DNA of 64,000 bases from the NCBI RefSeq assembly GCF_012103215.1, contig NZ_JAAVNE010000023.1:1-64000 (forward strand), in the 5' to 3' direction. A program made the translations under genes and the position numbers. The notes below the pieces were generated by a model. The model was not told the origin of the DNA and searched no databases. It saw nothing but the letters and a program-made list of their open reading frames with translations. This stretch comes from Falsiroseomonas selenitidurans. GTDB lineage: Bacteria; Pseudomonadota; Alphaproteobacteria; Acetobacterales; Acetobacteraceae. This document shows positions 1-7,256 of the stretch, one piece after another (position 1 is the stretch's first letter; each line of letters begins with the position of its first letter).

Positions 1-89
1 CCTGCTGCGACGCATGGAACTGGCTCATCGCACAGCCAGAACAGATCACCACCATCGCATCGCGTGCATACGCACAGGTCAGAACATGA
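1..89 (+). pseudogene. C-terminal end of an IS630-like transposase
   Basis: Reading from base 3 gives 28 codons ending in TGA at 87-89, with the segment CDAWNWLIAQPEQIT followed by ASRAYAQVRT. The pattern CDAWNWL..QPE.I.SI..R.WA is the usual last segment of IS630-family DDE transposases, so this is probably the tail of such a gene running in from outside the window. Catalytic residues lie upstream and cannot be seen. The last residues depart from the usual RDWA motif, so the element may be decaying. Bases 90-223 hold no gene I can support; they are AT-richer and contain a small TGATCATGGTATGATCC inverted repeat. I cannot define the terminal repeat of the element. Confidence 0.5.
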
Positions 90-223
90 CACCGGGCGTA
101 TAACTTGAGTGATCATGGTATGATCCTAGTCGAGTTTCCAATTGCTCAGACCGACAGCGCCTCAAGCCGCCGCTAAGTCTTTTGTGTGTCTGAAGCATCC
201 GACGGGCATGAGAAGCTTGGCAA

Positions 224-670
224 TCACGCCACCTCCCCCGCCACCCGATCAAACACCTCCCGCGCCTCCGCCGCCGAGGCCCGCAGCATCGCCCCCGCTC
301 GCACCTCCTCCCGGCTCCACATCCAGCTGCGCGCCGGGTCTTCCAGCATGTCCCAGTGGCCAAAAAGCCGGGCCGGCGCGTCGCCGGACCAGACGAGGGA
401 CACCTCCAGGTGCCGGTCGTCGCGCAGGATGCGGCCGAAGGTGGCGGTGACCTTGTCGCGGGGGCCTTCCAGCATCTGCAGGAACAGGTCGGCGCGGCAG
501 ATCAGCGCGCCCGTCAGCCCATCCCGCCGGTTGTTGTGCCGCGCCGTCATCAGGATGTCGTCCAGCATGTCCCCGGAAAAGCCGAAGGGGCGGGAGGCAT
601 AGATCAGCTGCATCAGCGGCGCGGCGGCCAGGGCCGGGGCGGCAGCCTTGGTGGCGGCAGGGGCGGTCAT
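224..670 (-). CDS. BLUF domain blue-light sensor protein
   Basis: A 148-residue protein that is almost entirely one BLUF domain, a blue-light sensor that binds FAD. The conserved flavin-site residues are visible: Tyr24 in LIYASR, the Asn pair in the ARHNNRRDGLTG helix, Gln65 in FLQMLEGP, and the FGHWDM end strand with Trp and Met. No output domain follows the photosensor; about 20 residues of Ala/Pro-rich leader precede it and a short helix comes after. Short BLUF proteins usually act by binding a partner. The start at 670 is preferred over 685 because GGAGA lies seven bases upstream of it. The gene begins 41 bp after mutL ends, on the same strand, so the two are probably co-transcribed. Confidence 0.9.
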   Translation of the reverse strand: MTAPAATKAAAPALAAAPLMQLIYASRPFGFSGDMLDDILMTARHNNRRDGLTGALICRADLFLQMLEGPRDKVTATFGRILRDDRHLEVSLVWSGDAPARLFGHWDMLEDPARSWMWSREEVRAGAMLRASAAEAREVFDRVAGEVA

Positions 671-711
671 CGGCGCGTCTCCCATGGTCGTTGCGCCGAG
701 GATGCACGCAT

Positions 712-2487
712 TCAGCGCCGGCCGAACAGCCTTTCCAGCTCCGCCTTGCCGAAGCGCAGCACGGTGGGGCGGCCGTGGGAACAGGTGGCGGCGCGCGGCG
801 TCGCCTCCATCTGGCGCAGCAGCGCCGCCATCTCCGCGCCCCCCAGCCGCCGCCCGGCGCGGATGGAGCCGTGGCAGGCCAGGCGGGCCACCGCCGCATC
901 CAGCCGCGCCTCCAGCGCCAGGGCCTCGTCCATCTCGGCCAGTTCCTCGGCCAGGTCGCGCAGCAGCGGCGTCGGGTCCGGCGCGCCCAGCAGGGCGGGC
1001 AGGGCGCGCACCAGCACGGCGCCGGCGCCGAATCCCTCGATCTCCAGCCCCAGCCGGGCCAGATCCGCGGCGCGGTCCAGCAGGCGGGCGATGTCGCCGG
1101 CGGGCAGTTCCACCACGGCGGGCAGCAGCAGCGGCTGGGCGCGGACGCCGCCTTCCACCAGCTGCGCGCGCAGCGCCTCATGCGTCAGCCGTTCATGCGC
1201 CGCGTGCTGGTCCACCAGCACCAGGGCGCCGTCCGGCGCCTCCGCCAGCACATAGGTCTCGAGGATCTGGCCCAGCGGCCGGCCGAGCGGGCCTTCCGGG
1301 CCGAAATCCGCCGGCGGCGGCGGCGCGGCGGGGGGCGCGAAGCCCAGGTCGAGCCGCCCGGGGCCGCGCGGGCGGCCGGGCAGGGGCGTCGGCCGCCAGC
1401 CGGGGAAGCTCTCGGCGAAGCCGGGGCCGGCATCCCAGGTGGGCGGGGCCGCCGCCGGCGCGGCAAGGTCCGGCGCCTCCGGCGTCGCGCCCGGCGCGCC
1501 CACCGCCACGGCGCGGCGGAGCGCGGCGATCATCAGGCCGCGCACGCCTTCCGGGTCGCGGAAGCGCAGCTCCGTCTTCATCGGGTGGACGTTCACATCC
1601 ACCGCTTCCGACGGCAGGTCCAGGAACAGCGCGGCGGCGGGAAAGCGCTTGGCCGGCACCAGGTCCCGGTAGGCCACGCGCAGCGCGGTGCGCAGCAGCG
1701 GGTCGCGCACCGGGCGGCGGTTCACCACCAGGTGCTGCGCGGCGGAGGTGGCGTGGTGGTGCGTCGGCAGCCCGGCCTGACCGGCCAGCTCCAGCCCGCC
1801 GCGGCGGGCTTCCACCGGCACGGCGGCGGCGGCGAAATCCGCGCCGAGCAGCGCGGCGATGCGGCCGGCGCGGTCGGCCTGGCCCAGCACCAAAGTGGGG
1901 CGGCCCTCCACCTCCACCCGGAAGGCCACTTCCGGCCAGGCCATGGCCAGGCGGCGCACCGCCTCCACCGCCTGCTCCGCCTCATGGCGCGGGCTGCGCA
2001 GGAAGGCGCGGCGGGCGGGGGTGGCGAAGAACAGGTCGCGCACCTCCACCCGCGTGCCGGGGGCGCCGGCGGCGGGGGAGACGGCGGATTTGCGGCCACC
2101 CTCGACGCGGATGGCATGCGCCGCGCCATCGGCGGGGCGGGAGGTGAGGGTCAGGCGCGCGACGGCGCCGATCGAGGGCAGGGCCTCGCCGCGGAAGCCG
2201 AGGGTGGCGATGCGGAACAGCATCGCCTCCTCCGCCAGCTTGGAGGTGGCGTGGCGTTCCAGCGCCAGGGCCAGATCCTCCGGCCCCATGCCGTGGCCGT
2301 CATCCTCCACCAGGATGCGGCCGATGCCGCCTTCCTCCAGCGTCACGGTGATGCGGGTGGCGCCGGCATCCAGCGCGTTCTCCACCAGCTCCTTCACCGC
2401 CGCGGCCGGCCGTTCCACCACCTCGCCGGCGGCGATGCGGTTGGCGGTGGTCTCGGACAGCAGGCGAATCCGGGGCGCGGGGGCCAT
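712..2487 (-). CDS. mutL: DNA mismatch repair protein MutL
   Basis: MutL couples mismatch recognition by MutS to strand removal. The 591-residue product has the GHKL ATPase at the N-terminus, with TTANRIAAGEVVERP, VKELVENALDAGA, EDDGHGM and TLGFRGEALPSI. A proline-rich linker follows, then the dimerisation and endonuclease domain. The latter carries DQHAAHERLTHE (about residue 426), fitting DQHA(X)2E(X)4E, plus the ACHGS and CSHGRP metal-site motifs. This is therefore a nicking-type MutL as in bacteria that lack MutH. The reading frame is open up to 2634, but conservation starts at MAPAPRIRLLSE (2487). It lies between algH upstream and the BLUF gene downstream on the same strand. Confidence 0.97.
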   Translation of the reverse strand: MAPAPRIRLLSETTANRIAAGEVVERPAAAVKELVENALDAGATRITVTLEEGGIGRILVEDDGHGMGPEDLALALERHATSKLAEEAMLFRIATLGFRGEALPSIGAVARLTLTSRPADGAAHAIRVEGGRKSAVSPAAGAPGTRVEVRDLFFATPARRAFLRSPRHEAEQAVEAVRRLAMAWPEVAFRVEVEGRPTLVLGQADRAGRIAALLGADFAAAAVPVEARRGGLELAGQAGLPTHHHATSAAQHLVVNRRPVRDPLLRTALRVAYRDLVPAKRFPAAALFLDLPSEAVDVNVHPMKTELRFRDPEGVRGLMIAALRRAVAVGAPGATPEAPDLAAPAAAPPTWDAGPGFAESFPGWRPTPLPGRPRGPGRLDLGFAPPAAPPPPADFGPEGPLGRPLGQILETYVLAEAPDGALVLVDQHAAHERLTHEALRAQLVEGGVRAQPLLLPAVVELPAGDIARLLDRAADLARLGLEIEGFGAGAVLVRALPALLGAPDPTPLLRDLAEELAEMDEALALEARLDAAVARLACHGSIRAGRRLGGAEMAALLRQMEATPRAATCSHGRPTVLRFGKAELERLFGRR

Positions 2488-2564
2488 GCCATCGGTGTGC
2501 GGCGGCTGCGGCGGGAAGTCCAGCGCTGGGGAATGGGGGGCGCCCGCCCGAGGGCACCCAGGTA

Positions 2565-3164
2565 TCAGGCGTGCCCGGCGCTGCCCGACAGCGCGGAGGG
2601 GTCGATGCCCAGCCGCGCCATGGCGGCGCGCCACAGCTGGTCCGGGCGCTCCGCGAACAGCAGCGCCTCATCGGCCGGGACGCTGAGCCAGGCGTTCTGG
2701 TGCAGCTCGGAATCCAGCTGGCCCGGGCCCCAGCCGGCATAGCCCAGCGCCAGCACCCCCTCGCGCGGGCCGCCGCCGCCGGCGATGGCCTTGAGGATCT
2801 CGACGCTCGCGGTCAGGGCCAGGCCGGGCTTCACCGTCAGGCTGCCCTCCGTCTCCCAATCCGCCGTGTGCAGCACGAAGCCGCGGCCGCCTTCCACCGG
2901 CCCCCCCTGGGTCAGCCGGATGCGCCGGGCGGGCGGCACCGGCGCCAGGCCGAGCTGGCCCAGCAGGTCGTCGAAGGAGAGGTTGTCCAGCGGCTGGTTC
3001 AGCACGATGCCCATGGCCCCGTCCGGGGAATGGGCACAGAGGCAGATCACGCTGCGGGCGAAGCGCGGGTCGGACATGCCGGGCATGGCGACCAGAAGCT
3101 GGCCGGCCAGGTAGCCCTCGGGCTCGACGGGGTCGGTGGGGGGGGGCGGTTCACGTTGTGCCAT
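2565..3164 (-). CDS. YqgE/AlgH family (UPF0301) protein
   Basis: A 199-residue member of the UPF0301/AlgH family. Family hallmarks are GQLLVAMPGM, FARSVICLCAHSPDGAMGIVLNQP, the LTQGGPVEGGRGFVLH segment, and the C-terminal LGYAGWGPGQLDSEL with WL after it. The molecular function is not settled; AlgH was named from alginate regulation in Pseudomonas. The start at 3164 gives MAQREPPPP and a short disordered lead before the conserved GYLAGQLL. The reading frame runs much further upstream but only as antisense to the peroxiredoxin gene. It is divergent from the peroxiredoxin gene (181 bp apart) and lies 77 bp upstream of mutL. Confidence 0.93.
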   Translation of the reverse strand: MAQREPPPPTDPVEPEGYLAGQLLVAMPGMSDPRFARSVICLCAHSPDGAMGIVLNQPLDNLSFDDLLGQLGLAPVPPARRIRLTQGGPVEGGRGFVLHTADWETEGSLTVKPGLALTASVEILKAIAGGGGPREGVLALGYAGWGPGQLDSELHQNAWLSVPADEALLFAERPDQLWRAAMARLGIDPSALSGSAGHA

Positions 3165-3345
3165 GGCAGGGGAAACATGGCGGCCCACCCGCCCCCCCGC
3201 AAGCCGCGCCGCCTTCCGCAATCCTCCGCAGTGGCATCGCGCCCCCGCTCGTCGCCATCTGCCAGGACGGCGCGCATGGATGGCCCGCATGGACGGCATG
3301 GCACCTTCTGCCTTATGCAGCGTTCCGAGACCGAGGAGACCCCGC

Positions 3346-3828
3346 ATGACCATCAAGGCTGGCGACACCATTCCCGATGCGAAGCTGATGCAGGCGACGG
3401 TGGAAGGCCCGAAGGAGGTCACCACGACCGACCTGTTCAAGGGCAAGACCGTGGTCCTGTTCGGCGTGCCCGGCGCCTTCACCCCCACCTGCTCCGCCAA
3501 GCACCTGCCGGGCTTCGTGACCCAGGCGGAGGCGCTGAAGGCCAAGGGCGTGGACGTCATCGCCTGCATGTCGGTGAACGACGCCTTTGTCATGGGCGCC
3601 TGGGCCAAGGACCAGGGCATCAGCGACCAGGTGGTGATGCTGGCGGACGGCTCCGCCACCTTCACCAAGGCGCTGGGGCTGGAGCTGGACCTGACGGCCC
3701 GCGGCCTTGGCATGCGATGCCAGCGCTTCGCCCTGGTGGCGAAGGATGGCGCGGTGACGCATGTCGCCGTCGAGGCGCCGGGCGCCTTCGAGGTTTCCAA
3801 GGCCGAAGCGGTGCTGGCCGCCCTGTGA
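3346..3828 (+). CDS. Prx5-type peroxiredoxin (thioredoxin fold)
   Basis: Reduces hydrogen peroxide and organic hydroperoxides in the cytoplasm using a peroxidatic cysteine. The 160-residue protein carries the Prx5 signature GVPGAFTPTCSAKHLPGF with the active Cys49, and also VIACMSVNDAFVM and a C-terminal GMRCQRFAL segment with a further Cys. Length and motif are normal for the atypical 2-Cys/1-Cys Prx5 class, which is usually recharged by glutathione/glutaredoxin or thioredoxin. The start at 3346 (MTIKAGDTIPD) is where family similarity begins; GAGGAG lies 10 to 15 bases upstream. Its stop overlaps a GTG start for the next small gene. Confidence 0.95.
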   Translation: MTIKAGDTIPDAKLMQATVEGPKEVTTTDLFKGKTVVLFGVPGAFTPTCSAKHLPGFVTQAEALKAKGVDVIACMSVNDAFVMGAWAKDQGISDQVVMLADGSATFTKALGLELDLTARGLGMRCQRFALVAKDGAVTHVAVEAPGAFEVSKAEAVLAAL

Positions 3829-4097
3829 TCAACCCGGGCGCCTATGCGCTGTTCGCCTGGCAGGCCGGCTGGGTCTTCACCCTGCGCAGCCTGCAGCTTT
3901 CCGTCGACCCTGCCGGCGCCAGCGCGGCGCTGGCCGAGATGGTGGCGGAAAAGCAGAAGGCGTTCACCGATGGCGCCTTCGCCGCCACCCGCGCCGTGAT
4001 GGCGGGTGCGCGGCCGGACCTGGTGGCGGCGGCGGCACTGCGCCCCGCCCGCCGCCGCGTCGCCGCCAATATCCGGGCGCTGCACCGCAAGCCCTGA
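3825..4097 (+). CDS. Small unknown protein coupled to peroxiredoxin
   Basis: A 90-residue open frame that starts with GTG at 3825, overlapping the peroxiredoxin stop (GTGA), so it is probably translationally coupled. The sequence VINPGAYALFAWQAGWV, then a helix rich in Ala, Glu and Lys (LAEMVAEKQKAFTDGAFAATR), then an Arg-rich tail, looks like a folded helical protein rather than antisense noise. The alternating W/F/A helix is faintly like phasin-type proteins, but I do not recognise the family and assign no function. Confidence 0.6.
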   Translation: MINPGAYALFAWQAGWVFTLRSLQLSVDPAGASAALAEMVAEKQKAFTDGAFAATRAVMAGARPDLVAAAALRPARRRVAANIRALHRKP

Positions 4098-4161
4098 GGC
4101 AGGAAGAGCCGCGCCGCGCGCGCCGGCCTCCGCCTGGCCGCTTCCCCGGTCGTTTCGAGCC

Positions 4162-4207
4162 TTGACCTTCCGGCAGCGTGATCCGATATTTCAGAAATTC
4201 CTGAAAT
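4162..4207 (+). promoter_or_regulatory. Promoter and palindromic operator of the GbsR-cydAB operon
   Basis: TTGACC (4162-4167) and GATATT (4185-4190) form a sigma-70-like pair with a 17-bp spacer. ATTTCAG (4188-4194) and CTGAAAT (4201-4207) are perfect 7-bp inverted arms six bases apart, and the whole 20-bp block is palindromic at 18 positions. The palindrome overlaps the -10 element and the expected start point, where a repressor would block transcription. The first gene downstream encodes a GbsR/MarR-type dimer regulator, the obvious candidate to bind it. The promoter is direct reading; the regulator-site pairing is inference. Confidence 0.65.
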
Positions 4208-4218
4208 GTCGGGCCGCC

Positions 4219-4782
4219 ATGAAACTCCCACCCCTCGTCCAGGCCTTCGTGCTCCATTTCGGTGAGATGGGCAGCCGCTGGGGCATCAACCGCACCGTCG
4301 GGCAGATCTATGCCCTGCTGTATGTCTCACCCGATCCGCTGAACGCGGAGCAGATCGTCGAGGCGCTGGGCGTCTCGCGCTCCAACGTCTCGATGGGGCT
4401 GAAGGAGCTGCAGGCCTGGAACCTGGCCATCCCCAAGCACATCCCGGACGACCGGCGCGACCATTTCACCACGCCCGACGACGTCTGGCAGATCCTGCGC
4501 ACCCTGGCGGAGGAGCGGAAGAAGCGGGAGGTCGACCCGACCCTGTCGGTGCTGCGCGAATTGCTGATGCAGACCCCGGGCAGCGAGGAGGAACGCCATG
4601 CGCAGGAGCGGATGGCGGAGATGCACGCGCTGATCGAGCAGCTCACCACCTGGTACGACGACGTGAAGCGGCTGGAGACGGAGCGCCTGGCCGCCCTGCT
4701 CGCGCTCGGCGCGCGGGTGACGCGGCTGCTGGAAGCGAAGGACCGGGTGGTCGGCCTGGTCCGCGGCAAGAAGGAGGGCTGA
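4219..4782 (+). CDS. GbsR/MarR family transcriptional regulator
   Basis: A 187-residue winged-helix regulator of the GbsR branch of the MarR superfamily. The helix-turn-helix is visible in LNAEQIVEALGVSRSNVSMGLKEL, followed by the wing region IPKHIPDDRRDHF. The C-terminal half is a long, charged dimerisation helix (EERHAQERMAEMHALIEQL and onward). The start at 4219 gives MKLPPLVQAFVLHFGEMG, the usual GbsR N-terminus; no strong ribosome site precedes it. It lies 3 bp upstream of cydA in what must be one transcript, behind a promoter carrying a palindrome. It probably controls its own expression and that of the bd oxidase; the effector is unknown. Confidence 0.9.
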   Translation: MKLPPLVQAFVLHFGEMGSRWGINRTVGQIYALLYVSPDPLNAEQIVEALGVSRSNVSMGLKELQAWNLAIPKHIPDDRRDHFTTPDDVWQILRTLAEERKKREVDPTLSVLRELLMQTPGSEEERHAQERMAEMHALIEQLTTWYDDVKRLETERLAALLALGARVTRLLEAKDRVVGLVRGKKEG

Positions 4783-4785
4783 GCC

Positions 4786-6153
4786 ATGGACCCGATCCTG
4801 CTGGCGCGCATGCAGTTCGCCGCCAACATCTCGTTCCACATCCTGTTCCCCACCATCACCATCGCGCTGGGCTGGGTGCTGCTGTTCTTCAAGCTGCGCT
4901 TCAACGCCACCAGGAACGAAGCCTGGATGGACGCCTACCGCTTCTGGGTGAAGGTCTTCGCCCTGTCCTTTGCGCTCGGCGTCGTCTCCGGCATCACCAT
5001 GTCCTTCCAGTTCGGCACCAACTGGCCGGGCTTCATGGAGCGCGTGGGCAACATCGCCGGCCCGCTGCTGGCCTATGAGGTGCTGACCGCCTTCTTCCTG
5101 GAGGCGACCTTCCTCTCCGTCATGCTGTTCGGCTTCAGGCGGGTGCCGGGCTGGATGCACACCGGCGCCACCTTCCTGGTCGCCTTCGGCACGACGATGA
5201 GCGCCTTCTGGATCATCGCGCTGAATTCCTGGATGCACACCCCGGTGGGGTTCGAGATGCGCGACGGCGTGGCGCATGCCACGGACTGGTTCGCCATCGT
5301 CTTCAACCCCTCCATGCCCTACCGGCTGGCGCATATGCTGGTGGCCAGCGCGCTGACGGTGGCCTTCCTGCTGGCCGGGCTCTCCGCCTGGCGCTGGCTG
5401 CGCGGCGACCGGGCGCCGGGGGTGCGGAAGGCGCTGCACACCGGCATCGTCATGGCCGCGGTGCTGGCGCCGACGCAGGCCTTCCTCGGCGACCTGCACG
5501 GGCTGAACACGCTGGAACACCAGCCGGCCAAGGTGGCGGCGATGGAGGCGAATTGGGAGACGCGCGGCAACGTGCCGCTGGTGCTGTTCGCCATCCCGGA
5601 TGAGCGCCGGCGGGAGAACCGCTTCGAGATCGCCATCCCCAACGGCGCCAGCCTGATCCTGCGGCACGAGGCCGCGGGCGTGGTGCCCGGGCTGAACGAC
5701 TTCCAGGGCAACCACCCGCCGGTGGCCCCGGTCTTCTACGCCTTCCGCGTGATGGTGGGCATCGGCCTGCTGATGATCGCCATGGGCTGGGCCGGCGCGT
5801 GGTTCCTGTGGCGCCGCGGCAGCCTGCCCGGGCTGCTGCTGCGCGGCTTTGCGCTGATGAGCTTCGCCGGCTGGGTGGCGACGCTGGCCGGCTGGTATGT
5901 GACGGAGATCGGCCGCCAGCCCTGGCTGGTGACCGGCGTGCTGAACACCGCCGCCGCCGCCGGCCCGGTGCCCGCCACCGCCATCGGCGGCACGCTGGCG
6001 ATGTACCTGGTGCTGTATGGGCTGCTGCTGCTGGCCTACATCGCCGCCCTCTTCCGCCTGGCCCGCGCCGGCCGGCTGGCGGAGACGCAGGACAACGCGC
6101 TGCTGAAGCCCGGCAGCGCGCCCGGCGCCGCCGGCCAGGAGAAGCTCGCATGA
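4786..6153 (+). CDS. cydA: Cytochrome bd-type ubiquinol oxidase subunit I (CioA-like)
   Basis: The haem-bearing subunit of the bd oxidase, which oxidises quinol and reduces oxygen in the inner membrane without pumping protons. At 455 residues it is shorter than E. coli CydA, because the quinol (Q) loop is of the short kind found in the cyanide-insensitive (CIO) subfamily. Visible landmarks are His18 in FHILFP, the AYEVLTAFFLEATFL helix with its conserved glutamates, a second haem-ligand region in SMPYRLAHML, and GRQPW near the quinol-oxidation site. Multiple hydrophobic segments fit nine membrane helices. Its stop overlaps the cydB start by ATGA. I see no cydDC assembly genes nearby. Confidence 0.95.
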   Translation: MDPILLARMQFAANISFHILFPTITIALGWVLLFFKLRFNATRNEAWMDAYRFWVKVFALSFALGVVSGITMSFQFGTNWPGFMERVGNIAGPLLAYEVLTAFFLEATFLSVMLFGFRRVPGWMHTGATFLVAFGTTMSAFWIIALNSWMHTPVGFEMRDGVAHATDWFAIVFNPSMPYRLAHMLVASALTVAFLLAGLSAWRWLRGDRAPGVRKALHTGIVMAAVLAPTQAFLGDLHGLNTLEHQPAKVAAMEANWETRGNVPLVLFAIPDERRRENRFEIAIPNGASLILRHEAAGVVPGLNDFQGNHPPVAPVFYAFRVMVGIGLLMIAMGWAGAWFLWRRGSLPGLLLRGFALMSFAGWVATLAGWYVTEIGRQPWLVTGVLNTAAAAGPVPATAIGGTLAMYLVLYGLLLLAYIAALFRLARAGRLAETQDNALLKPGSAPGAAGQEKLA

Positions 6154-7163
6154 CCCCCTTCCTGCCCGGGGAATGGCTGCCCCTGGTCTTCGCCGCCCTG
6201 ATGGCGGTGGCGATCCTGGCCTATGTGGTGCTGGACGGCTTCGACCTCGGTGTCGGCATCCTGCTGGAGACGGCGGCGGAGGAGCCGGACCGGGACCGCA
6301 TGATCGCCGCCATCGGCCCCTTCTGGGATGCCAACGAGACCTGGCTGGTGCTGGGCGTCGGCCTGCTGCTGGTGGCCTTCCCGATCGCCCATGGCATGAT
6401 CCTGACGGCGCTTTACCTGCCCGTCGCGCTGATGCTGGTGGCGCTGACGCTGCGCGGCGTGGCCTTCGAATTCCGCGCCAAGGCGGCGGACAAGCCGGCC
6501 AAGCGGCGCTGGGACCGCTGGTTCTTCGCCGGCTCCCTGGCCGCGGCCCTGTCCCAGGGCTGGATGCTTGGGCGCTACGTGCTGGGCTTCGCTCAGGGCT
6601 GGGCGGCCACCGGCTTCGCGCTGATGGCGGCCATCGGCCTGGCGCTGGCCTATGCCTTCATCGGCGCCTGCTGGCTGGTCTGGCGGACGGAGGGGGCGCT
6701 GCAGGCCCATGCCATCCTCTGGGCGCGGCGGGCATTGTGGCCGGTGGGGCTCGGCATCCTGCTGGTCTCCGCCGTCACGCCGCTGGTCTCCGCCCGCATC
6801 GCCGCGCGCTGGTTCGACTGGCCGGAGATGCTGCTGCTGGCGCCCCTGCCGCTGCTGACGGTGGCGCTGCTGGCCGGGCTGTACCGGCTGCTGGCGCGAA
6901 TGCCGCTGCAAGGCGATGCCTGGCACCAGGCGCCCTTCTGGGGGGCGACGGGGCTGTTCGTGCTGTTCTTCGCCGGCCTCGCCTGGTCCTTCTTCCCCTA
7001 TGTGGTGCCGGAGCGGCTGACCATCTGGGAAAGCGCCAGCGCGCCGGAGAGCCTGTCCATCATCCTGGTGGGCGCGCTGGTCGTGCTGCCGGTGATCCTG
7101 CTCTATACCGTCTTCGCCTGGCGGGTGTTCGGCGGCAAGGCGCGCGACCTGACGTATTACTGA
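6150..7163 (+). CDS. cydB: Cytochrome bd-type ubiquinol oxidase subunit II
   Basis: The structural partner of CydA, an integral membrane protein of 337 residues. The N-terminal family signature is clear: AILAYVVLDGFDLGVGIL followed by IGPFWDANETWLVLG, with the conserved Trp/Asp/Glu cluster. Roughly eight hydrophobic helices follow, and the protein ends in FGGKARDLTYY, the usual C-terminal tail of the family. The start ATG at 6150 overlaps the cydA stop, so the two are translated together. No small CydX-like frame follows. A GC hairpin directly after the stop probably ends the operon. Confidence 0.96.
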   Translation: MTPFLPGEWLPLVFAALMAVAILAYVVLDGFDLGVGILLETAAEEPDRDRMIAAIGPFWDANETWLVLGVGLLLVAFPIAHGMILTALYLPVALMLVALTLRGVAFEFRAKAADKPAKRRWDRWFFAGSLAAALSQGWMLGRYVLGFAQGWAATGFALMAAIGLALAYAFIGACWLVWRTEGALQAHAILWARRALWPVGLGILLVSAVTPLVSARIAARWFDWPEMLLLAPLPLLTVALLAGLYRLLARMPLQGDAWHQAPFWGATGLFVLFFAGLAWSFFPYVVPERLTIWESASAPESLSIILVGALVVLPVILLYTVFAWRVFGGKARDLTYY

Positions 7164-7184
7164 GCGGCCCCCTGGCGGGGCCGC
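7164..7184 (+). terminator. GC hairpin after cydB
   Basis: GCGGCCCC (7164-7171) and GGGGCCGC (7177-7184) form a perfect 8-bp stem with a 5-base loop, starting at the first base after the cydB stop codon. There is no T-run, so it is either a weak intrinsic terminator or an RNA 3'-end stabiliser. It lies between convergent genes and could serve both strands. Confidence 0.5.
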
Positions 7185-7256
7185 CCGCAGGCGCCGGGCG
7201 CGAAGCTCCGGCCTCCTTGGCTCGCGGCCCCGGCCGCGACGCCGTCCTCGGACCGG

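Noticed and set aside
2565..4085. A 506-codon minus-strand frame covering both AlgH and the peroxiredoxin region
   Set aside because: Only the last 199 residues (from 3164) are AlgH; the rest is antisense to the well-supported peroxiredoxin.
7161..7256. A CydX small subunit after cydB
   Set aside because: The bases after the cydB stop form a GC hairpin and no short hydrophobic frame with a start codon is present on the plus strand.
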